Source: Mesonia aestuariivivens (GTDB lineage: Bacteria; Bacteroidota; Bacteroidia; Flavobacteriales; Flavobacteriaceae). From it: a stretch of DNA of 64,000 nt. The DNA lies in assembly GCF_019311235.1 (NCBI RefSeq), contig NZ_JAHWDF010000002.1:1-64000 (forward strand). Direction: 5' to 3'. The position numbers and the translations under genes are program-made. Shown piece after piece: positions 55,150-61,951 of this stretch. The number at the start of each line of letters is the position of its first letter. Position 1 is the stretch's first letter. The notes beneath the pieces are model-generated. The model was not told the DNA's origin. It saw nothing but the letters and a program-made list of their open reading frames with translations, and ran no database searches.

Positions 55150-55500
55150 ATGGCAGATATTCAAAACCAAGCCGCTTTTTTAGATTCATTAAAGCGCAAC
55201 AATGATAAAATAAGAGACGACCGTGCTAATGCAATTGCAGAAGATGCGCAGTTAATGTACAAACGAGAAACCGAAGATCTAGCCTTGTCTTTAAAGCGCT
55301 TAAAACGCGAACAAGAAAATATGCTAGATATGAGTCCTGCAGACGCTAATAGTCTTGTTTTGGCTTCAGATTTTGATGCTAAAGATTATGTAGCCAAAGA
55401 CTTAGAAATGGCGGTTAAAATAAGAAACTTAGAAATTAAATTAGAATTGGCCAAAAAACGCTATGCGTATTTATTTGGAGCTAAAATAGAAGAATTATAA
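55150..55500 (+). CDS. small coiled-coil protein encoded with the vWA gene
   Basis: 116 aa, no signal peptide. Highly charged and helical (LKRLKREQENMLDM; AVKIRNLEIKLELAKKRYAYLFGAKIEEL in two parts). It probably forms a coiled coil. Only two bases separate its stop from the vWA start, so it is a likely partner or regulator of the vWA protein. No known family recognised. Confidence 0.75.
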   Translation: MADIQNQAAFLDSLKRNNDKIRDDRANAIAEDAQLMYKRETEDLALSLKRLKREQENMLDMSPADANSLVLASDFDAKDYVAKDLEMAVKIRNLEIKLELAKKRYAYLFGAKIEEL

Positions 55501-55502
55501 TT

Positions 55503-56360
55503 ATGGGAGGAGGAAGATTTAGTAACGAAGCTTACGAACAGTTAAGAAATTCTAAAGGATATCAAAATAAATCTCGCGAAGAGATATTTACTGCCAGAAA
55601 TATAGATCCAGAAATGGATCCGTCAAAAGCCTTAGTGCGTGAATCTAGAGATTCTGAAGAGCACCCAGAATCGGTTTCTATTATTGTAGGTCTAGATGTT
55701 ACCGGTAGTATGGGTTTTGTACCCGAGCTAATTGTTAAAGAAGCTTTGCCAGATCTTATAGGCTCATTGATGGAAGCAGGTATAGAAGATCCGCAAGTTT
55801 TATTTATGGGACTGGGTGATTTTGTTTACGATAGCGCCCCATTACAAGTTGGGCAATTTGAGTCTTCTGCCGAATTGTTAGACCGCTGGTTAACACGCGT
55901 ATATTTAGAAGGCGGCGGTGGCGGTAACAATCAAGAAGGGTATAATTTGGCGCATTTATTTGCGGCACGCCATACCGCTATAGATTGTTGGGAAAAAAGA
56001 AAACAAAAAGGCTTTTTATTTACCATTGGTGATGAGCCTGTTTTTAAAGAGCTTCCAGCAGAAATTATTCGTAAATACACGTGTACCAATGAAGCTTCAA
56101 CCATAAGTACAGAAGCAATTATTAAAGAAGCACAAGAAAAATACAACGTGTATCATATTCATTTAGAGCATAACGATTGGTCTAAAAAAGAAATTCGAAA
56201 AGGAAATTGGAAAGAGTTACTAGGTGAAAACTTTATAGAATTACCCGATTATAGAAAAGTTGCTAAACGCATTGCTGAAGTAGTGATTCAAAATCATAAA
56301 CCCTATATAGGTAGTAGTACTGAAAAAACTACAAATACCGATGTAGAAAATATGCTATAA
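55503..56360 (+). CDS. von Willebrand factor A (vWA) domain protein
   Basis: 285 aa, soluble. The vWA domain spans about residues 58-270. The metal-ion-dependent adhesion site is D65-V-T-G-S69 (GLDVTGSMGF), followed by GLGDF, a glycine-rich LEGGGGGNNQEGYNLA loop and FTIGDEPVF. The N-terminal ~55 residues are charged. It is the middle gene of a three-gene unit with essentially no gaps (2 bp and 0 bp). vWA proteins usually assemble complexes with metal-dependent binding. It resembles the vWA members of Ter-type stress operons in general layout. Confidence 0.88.
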   Translation: MGGGRFSNEAYEQLRNSKGYQNKSREEIFTARNIDPEMDPSKALVRESRDSEEHPESVSIIVGLDVTGSMGFVPELIVKEALPDLIGSLMEAGIEDPQVLFMGLGDFVYDSAPLQVGQFESSAELLDRWLTRVYLEGGGGGNNQEGYNLAHLFAARHTAIDCWEKRKQKGFLFTIGDEPVFKELPAEIIRKYTCTNEASTISTEAIIKEAQEKYNVYHIHLEHNDWSKKEIRKGNWKELLGENFIELPDYRKVAKRIAEVVIQNHKPYIGSSTEKTTNTDVENML

Positions 56361-57497
56361 ATGCCGAAGTCTAGCATTGTTATAGATTTAGGTTTTGGTG
56401 ATGCCGGAAAAGGAGTAACAACCGATTTTCTGGCATCGCAACAACCTGAAGAAAGCTTGGTGGTTCGATTTTCTGGCGGGCATCAAGTAGGGCATACGGT
56501 TACCACAGAAAATCTAGAACACACCTTTAGTAATTTCGGTTCGGGTACTTTGCAAGGTGTGCCTACTTATTATAGCGAGCATACCACACTTTTTCCGCCT
56601 GCTATTTTACAAGAAGGACGTTTTTTAAAAGCATACAGTCCTCGTTTGTATTTTCATCCGTTAGCGATGATCTCTACGATTTATGATATCGCATATAACC
56701 GAGCTTTAGAAAAGCAACAAAACCACGGTTCTTGTGGTTTGGGTTTTGGCGCTACTATTGCTCGCAATCGAGAAGAAGTATATTTTTATGCGAATGATTT
56801 ACGTTACAAATGGGTAATCGAACAACGATTAAATAGCATTAAAAACTATTACGAAGCCAAACTTTCTCAACAACCACAAACAGTTCAAACTTATTATGAG
56901 AATGAATTAAAAAATTATAATGAAGCTTTTTTTATAGAAAGTTGTCTTGAAATGCAATCTTTCTATACCATTGCAAAATTAGCTGAGTTAGCAAATTCAT
57001 TTCAGCATTTTATTTTTGAAGGCAGTCAGGGTATTTTATTAGATACCCAACACGGTTTTTATCCGCATACTACCTGGAGTTCAACTACTTCTAAAAATGC
57101 CATTCAGCTTATTGAAAAAGAATTAAACGATACTCAGATTAGTATTTATTATGTAACGCGATGTTATCAAACTCGCCACGGTAATGGTCCTATGAGCGAT
57201 ATGCCAAATGTCACTTTGATCAATAACGAAAATGAAGCGAATGTGACTAATGAGTTTCAGGGTGAATTCCGTACAAAAGCTCTAGATCCTGAATTACTTA
57301 ATTATGCATTGAGTTGCGATGCCATTCATCATCAACAGTTACCAATTACTAAAAAATTAATGATCACCTGTTTAGATCAGTTGCCTGATTTTTCGGTAGC
57401 AAATTTACTTCAAGAAATTTCGGTTTCGTTTTTAGAAATATACGGGAGTTATGGTCCTAGTTCAAAAACCATTCAAGTAATAAATTCTACAAATTAA
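56361..57497 (+). CDS. divergent adenylosuccinate-synthetase-like protein (PurA paralogue)
   Basis: 378 aa versus ~430 for PurA. The conserved features are GFGDAGKGV (catalytic Asp about D14 and loop Lys), GGHQVGHTV (His41 equivalent about H45), GSCGLGFGATIAR, FEGSQGILLDTQHGFYPHTT and TRCYQTRHGNGPM. The segment that should read TTGRxRRxGW, which binds the amino-acid substrate, is shortened to QGEFRTKALDP (about 300-310). The C-terminal GP...TI end is kept. It may ligate a different amino acid, act on a modified nucleotide, or only bind nucleotides. It starts with no gap after the vWA gene. Confidence 0.8.
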   Translation: MPKSSIVIDLGFGDAGKGVTTDFLASQQPEESLVVRFSGGHQVGHTVTTENLEHTFSNFGSGTLQGVPTYYSEHTTLFPPAILQEGRFLKAYSPRLYFHPLAMISTIYDIAYNRALEKQQNHGSCGLGFGATIARNREEVYFYANDLRYKWVIEQRLNSIKNYYEAKLSQQPQTVQTYYENELKNYNEAFFIESCLEMQSFYTIAKLAELANSFQHFIFEGSQGILLDTQHGFYPHTTWSSTTSKNAIQLIEKELNDTQISIYYVTRCYQTRHGNGPMSDMPNVTLINNENEANVTNEFQGEFRTKALDPELLNYALSCDAIHHQQLPITKKLMITCLDQLPDFSVANLLQEISVSFLEIYGSYGPSSKTIQVINSTN

Positions 57498-57551
57498 GCT
57501 GTTTTTTTAAGCTAAAAAATTCTCTAATTAAAACGCGTATTTTTTAAAATC

Positions 57552-57566
57552 ACCTTTTTCGGGGAT
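57552..57566 (+). promoter_or_regulatory. accessory-region motif upstream of the SUKH gene at 57619
   Basis: ACCTTTTTCGGGGAT matches the shared ACC-N-TTTTC-N-GGGAT pattern. It lies 53 bp upstream of the ATG at 57619, with a weak TAGCTTCT -7-like box at 57593-57600 in between. Confidence 0.45.
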
Positions 57567-57618
57567 GCGCTCCACGCTATTCTAGAATACCTTAGCTTCT
57601 TGTAAAAAAGAAGCTATT

Positions 57619-58662
57619 ATGAAAAGTACAATTGCATATAAAGACGAATTAACTCAGCAACAATGGAGCGATTTTCAGTTTGAACCTATTCAAATAGAAA
57701 CACTTCCAGCTTTAGAAGATCCTGAAGATTTTAGAAATAGTTTCACCTTTAGAGATTCGCTACTAGAAGCTTTTGCAGAAATTTCAGGTAAAAATGTTTT
57801 AAAACTGTTATTTATAACTCCAGATTTTAATTTAAATTCAGCATTTTACGGTATCGCTTACCTAGAAGGGAAAGAAATATATACCGCAACCATTCAGCAA
57901 ACTGAAATTTTTACCAATTGGTATGATGCTATTCTTGATGAAGATGATGATGAAAAAGATGCTAAGTTGTTTCATTTTTCTAAAAACAGCTATAGTTACA
58001 GTCCAATAAATGCTAAAAAACACGAACAGATTTTTGAGCAGACAGGAGAATTTATAGTTAGTGCGATTCCTAATGAATTTATTGCAGAAAAGTTAGCCAA
58101 AGAAAAAGCAGATTTTATCACTCCGTTTATCAATTTGGATGTTGAATATGATTTTGAAATTATCAAGGCAAATTTTGAAAAACTTGTAACTGAAAATTCG
58201 TGGAAAGTTGTTGCGCCAACCAATAATCAAAAACTATATGACGAGTTTGAAGCCGAAGCAGGCTTTGCATTTCCGCAATTGCTCAAAGATTTTTTAAGTC
58301 TTCATAATGGAGTTGAAGATACTCGTTTTTTAAATGCCGAATCTATTCTCAAGGAATGGAGAGATTGGCAAAGTATCTATAACGAATGGACGCAAGAAGA
58401 ATTGTTAGATACCTACAGTACTAATGAAGGGAAAACATTGCTGATGTACACCACGCCCTATTGGATTCCGTTTTTCAATTTATACAACGGTAATTTTATT
58501 GCCTTAGATTTTGCACCTGCAGAAAAAGGAACTCCCGGTCAAGTCATACGTTTTGGCGCCGATCAAGAAATTGGTTATCAAGAAGCAGAAAGTTTAAGTG
58601 CTTTTTTAGAACAACTATTAAATTCTGAAGAGTTTGAAGAATTTGATGAAGACGAGTATTAA
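57619..58662 (+). CDS. two-part protein with a C-terminal SMI1/KNR4 domain
   Basis: 347 aa, cytosolic. Residues ~1-185 are of unknown fold and rich in Glu, Asp and Phe (EDPEDFRNSFTFRDSLLEAF). The C-terminal part (about 195-345) is a SUKH domain: QKLYDEFEAEAGFAFPQLLKDF, LHNGVE, GNFIALDFAP. It stands in the middle of the plus-strand accessory cluster. The fusion suggests an adaptor or immunity-type protein rather than an enzyme. Confidence 0.78.
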   Translation: MKSTIAYKDELTQQQWSDFQFEPIQIETLPALEDPEDFRNSFTFRDSLLEAFAEISGKNVLKLLFITPDFNLNSAFYGIAYLEGKEIYTATIQQTEIFTNWYDAILDEDDDEKDAKLFHFSKNSYSYSPINAKKHEQIFEQTGEFIVSAIPNEFIAEKLAKEKADFITPFINLDVEYDFEIIKANFEKLVTENSWKVVAPTNNQKLYDEFEAEAGFAFPQLLKDFLSLHNGVEDTRFLNAESILKEWRDWQSIYNEWTQEELLDTYSTNEGKTLLMYTTPYWIPFFNLYNGNFIALDFAPAEKGTPGQVIRFGADQEIGYQEAESLSAFLEQLLNSEEFEEFDEDEY

Positions 58663-58748
58663 AACTACTTAAATACAAGGCATCATAAAAACAGATTTAA
58701 GGTTGCGCAGCTTAACCGATGCGAACTTCAATAAAACAAATGTAAAAC

Positions 58749-61289
58749 GTGGAAAATAATTTGAATAGCGAGGCTCCAATAGAGACATTTAAAAATGTAA
58801 TTGTCCCCAAGATAAAAACTTTGGAATTAGATCATACGGAACTTCAAGCTTTGTTAGAGGTTTTAGAATTACTAGAAGCCAAAGATTCTCGTGCTTATAT
58901 TGAAATACAAAATACAGTAGGATTACAACCTATCGCTCCCGTATTTTCAAAAGGTTTAGCCCAACAAATTTATTATCATCCTGCGGTTTATGCAGATGAA
59001 GCCCGAGGTTTTGAATGGATAGTTACTTGGATTCCTTTGTTGAAAAAGGGATTTTTCCCAGACGAAGAGAGTGCAGAAAAGCTGGTAGAATTTCTTTACT
59101 TCGGTTTAGCTTTTCTACAGTCAGAAAAAATTTCAACAGAAAAAAGAGAACGTGTATTTGAAGTCTTACATCTCTTAGTTCACAGGAAATCTGAAGCCTC
59201 ATTACCAGTAGCTCGTTTTTTAATGGAACGTGCTTTTGACATTAGAGATCAGCAGAGTTCTTCTTTTATTGTTCAGCAGAGTTTAAAATATAAGTTGCTG
59301 GCCAGAACCTATTTTGCAAAAGATAGTAACGATATTTTAAAGGAATTTCCATTCAAAATTACCGATGATTTTGTAGATCATTTTTATCAAAATAGTTTTT
59401 ACTTATTAGCAAAAAGCTTTCACGAAGTTTTACCAGTAAGTATGGAAAATACAGCTGGCGCTTATGAATTGCTGAAACCTTGGTTAACTCAAGATTTAGC
59501 AGCTTTTTATGCAGCGAATGAAGATTTTGCAAAAAGCGCGCATCAAGTATTGCTAGAGCGTGTGTTTTTTGTAGAAGATGAAAGTTTTGATTACCTCAAT
59601 CTTTGCACGGCAGAAGGTTATTACCCGTTGATTGCTGCTTTCAACGATAAAGAATGGAATGAAAGAGATGTATTATTATTTAGCTTGAAAGATAAAAATA
59701 TTCCTTTAAAACAAACTGAACCAGGTTTCTATAAACTGCAAGATTGGTTGTTGGCAAATAATGGTATTAATTTTAACCGTCCGGTTTTTGATAATTATGG
59801 AAAAGCAGTATTGGCTGTAAACAGTGCTCGAGAATTACCAGTGAGATCTATTTCACTTTGGTTAGAGTTGAGCAAGGCTTATCATAAAAACTTGCCTCGA
59901 AAAGCCTATTTTAATCAGGTATTTGCGTGTTTACTTTCAGATTGGAAGGCTAAAAAATTACCGGTTATGAGTCACGAAGGGGAGGCTTTTCAAGTCACCG
60001 GAATGTTTGTGCTCGACGATTTATTAGAAAATATTTATTTATTAAAAGATTGGCTACCCACATATCAACGTTTAGGTTTTGCAGATCCGTTAAATCAGTT
60101 TTTACTACTTTGTTTTTATGATGTTCGTAAAGATTTAAAAGAAAAAATAAACGAAGAAAGTAATACCGTTTTATATAATTACTTGATTACTCTAGCTAAA
60201 GATGCGAGAGAAACAGAACCCTATTTGCGAGAAACCGGTGTTGAACTTTGTGTAAAAATTCTAGTCGAAGTTTACAAAGACATCCAAGATTTTAAGCAAG
60301 TAAATGAGATTGCATCCTTAAAAAATATTCATCCTGGTGTAAAAGCATACTGTGAAGAATTTGCAAAATCTCATTATATAAATACAGAAATTCCGTTAAG
60401 TATTAACCTTATACAAAGTTGGTATTTGTTTTTAAACGATTATTACTACAGCTTAGGTAAAGAAGCCTTATGGGTAGAAGAAGTTTTAAAAAACCAAGGA
60501 ACTCGTTTAGCCAATTATTTTAATGAAAATGATGAAGGAAGTTTGCCTAGTGAGATCCTTTTTAGGCTAAATATGTTCTTAAAAATGTGTAGCAAGCATT
60601 CAGGATCGTATTCTAAATTAAATGAAATTGGGTCAGCTATTTCTCAGCATATTTTTCATTTGTTACAAGATTTAAAACCCGAGAAATTGTCTACACAAGT
60701 GGTAGAGGTTTTATACAACTACATTATGGGGCACGAAATTAATGCTTATCATAATATGCAATTAGAAAGTGTGATTCTTCCTTTCTATGAGTATTATTTT
60801 CAAGAAGAAGAAGAAGAAGAACCAGACACTACAGAATTACCTGTTGAGTCTTTATTAGAAGAAGAAACCACTTCACCAACTACCGAACCTTTAGTACTTT
60901 CATCTGGGACAAAAGTTAATAAAGAGGTTTTAGAACAGGTAATTTCAGGATTAGAAAATTATAAAACCACCGGAATAGATAGTAGTGTTTATAAAACATT
61001 TATAGAACAACACGAGACCGAAATTAAAGCCTTATTAGAAGAAAATATGGAGCTGAAAATGAAAATGTATCAGGTTTTATATTTATTGGTGATCGATTTA
61101 GAAGCCGCACCCGATAGCGATTATGAAGCTTACGGAGACTTGAGTAGAAACTTTTTTGTGACGCTGGTAAAAGGAAACTCTATGGCCTTAAGCTATGCAC
61201 AAGGTCTAGAAATGATGGCTTCATCTGGCGCTTATCCCGAAAAATTAACCCAAGCTTTATTAAAAGTAGTGACCAATTTAAAAGCATAA
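58749..61289 (+). CDS. large helical protein of the accessory cluster
   Basis: 846 aa from a GTG start (MENNLNSEAPIETFKNVIVP). No domain recognised. The sequence is almost entirely alpha-helical with many Leu/Tyr/Phe pairs, in the style of HEAT/ARM or TPR-like scaffolds. An acidic, Glu/Pro/Thr-rich linker (about residues 690-725, FQEEEEEEPDTTELP) separates a C-terminal helical domain of ~120 residues. Its stop is 4 bp before the DUF1266 gene, so the two are translated together. It probably serves as a scaffold. Confidence 0.7.
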   Translation: MENNLNSEAPIETFKNVIVPKIKTLELDHTELQALLEVLELLEAKDSRAYIEIQNTVGLQPIAPVFSKGLAQQIYYHPAVYADEARGFEWIVTWIPLLKKGFFPDEESAEKLVEFLYFGLAFLQSEKISTEKRERVFEVLHLLVHRKSEASLPVARFLMERAFDIRDQQSSSFIVQQSLKYKLLARTYFAKDSNDILKEFPFKITDDFVDHFYQNSFYLLAKSFHEVLPVSMENTAGAYELLKPWLTQDLAAFYAANEDFAKSAHQVLLERVFFVEDESFDYLNLCTAEGYYPLIAAFNDKEWNERDVLLFSLKDKNIPLKQTEPGFYKLQDWLLANNGINFNRPVFDNYGKAVLAVNSARELPVRSISLWLELSKAYHKNLPRKAYFNQVFACLLSDWKAKKLPVMSHEGEAFQVTGMFVLDDLLENIYLLKDWLPTYQRLGFADPLNQFLLLCFYDVRKDLKEKINEESNTVLYNYLITLAKDARETEPYLRETGVELCVKILVEVYKDIQDFKQVNEIASLKNIHPGVKAYCEEFAKSHYINTEIPLSINLIQSWYLFLNDYYYSLGKEALWVEEVLKNQGTRLANYFNENDEGSLPSEILFRLNMFLKMCSKHSGSYSKLNEIGSAISQHIFHLLQDLKPEKLSTQVVEVLYNYIMGHEINAYHNMQLESVILPFYEYYFQEEEEEEPDTTELPVESLLEEETTSPTTEPLVLSSGTKVNKEVLEQVISGLENYKTTGIDSSVYKTFIEQHETEIKALLEENMELKMKMYQVLYLLVIDLEAAPDSDYEAYGDLSRNFFVTLVKGNSMALSYAQGLEMMASSGAYPEKLTQALLKVVTNLKA

Positions 61290-61292
61290 CTT

Positions 61293-61949
61293 ATGACTAC
61301 AGAAGAAATTACACCCCAAATACAAAAGCAACTAAACTTTTCGGCTTTGCTTTTAAAAAAACATGCTCACGAAGTAGATCTTGAAAGTTGGTTTGGATTT
61401 AATCTGCAAAACGAATGGCATCTTAAAGCAGCAAAACGCTTATTGAAATACTACGGGATACATTCAGGTTTAGATTTACGCAGTAAATTGTTTGAATATG
61501 AAAATGGAATTATAGCTTCTGCTACTTTTGAGAAATTAGCAGCTAGTTTACGCCTAGATACCACGAGTAGTTTCGAGGCCAAATACAAAGCTTTAGATAA
61601 TGTAATGCTAGAACATAATTATAAACTGGCTTGGAAATATAGATTCAGTCTTAAAGACCAGAAACTTATAGGTTACGAGATGGCAAAATATGTATTCTTG
61701 TTGCGTTTAGGCGGCATCTTAAATTACGTAGAGTTAGAAGAGATTGCATTACGCTTAACTGAAGCAGAAGCCTTACTTAAAAATACATTTACTAGTTGGG
61801 GAGAGTTTCACCGCAATGTGTGTATAGGAGATGAATTTATTAACGGACGTGGAGAACAAGATGGAAGTTCGTTCCCTGGAATATTAACCCTGTGGGAATG
61901 TTACCAGCGTATGCACATCACTCATCCTAATTGGTTTAAAGAATGGTAA
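61293..61949 (+). CDS. DUF1266 domain protein
   Basis: 218 aa. The second half shows the DUF1266 pattern: LAWKYRFSLKDQKLIGYEMAKYV, then LRLTEAEALLKNTFTSWGEFHRNVCIGDEF, then a C-terminal WECYQRMHI (motifs given in pieces). DUF1266 proteins belong to the general immunity/stress group in contact-dependent systems, but no activity is known. It lies between the helical protein and the TPR protein with gaps of 4 and 2 bp. Confidence 0.8.
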   Translation: MTTEEITPQIQKQLNFSALLLKKHAHEVDLESWFGFNLQNEWHLKAAKRLLKYYGIHSGLDLRSKLFEYENGIIASATFEKLAASLRLDTTSSFEAKYKALDNVMLEHNYKLAWKYRFSLKDQKLIGYEMAKYVFLLRLGGILNYVELEEIALRLTEAEALLKNTFTSWGEFHRNVCIGDEFINGRGEQDGSSFPGILTLWECYQRMHITHPNWFKEW

Positions 61950-61951
61950 TT

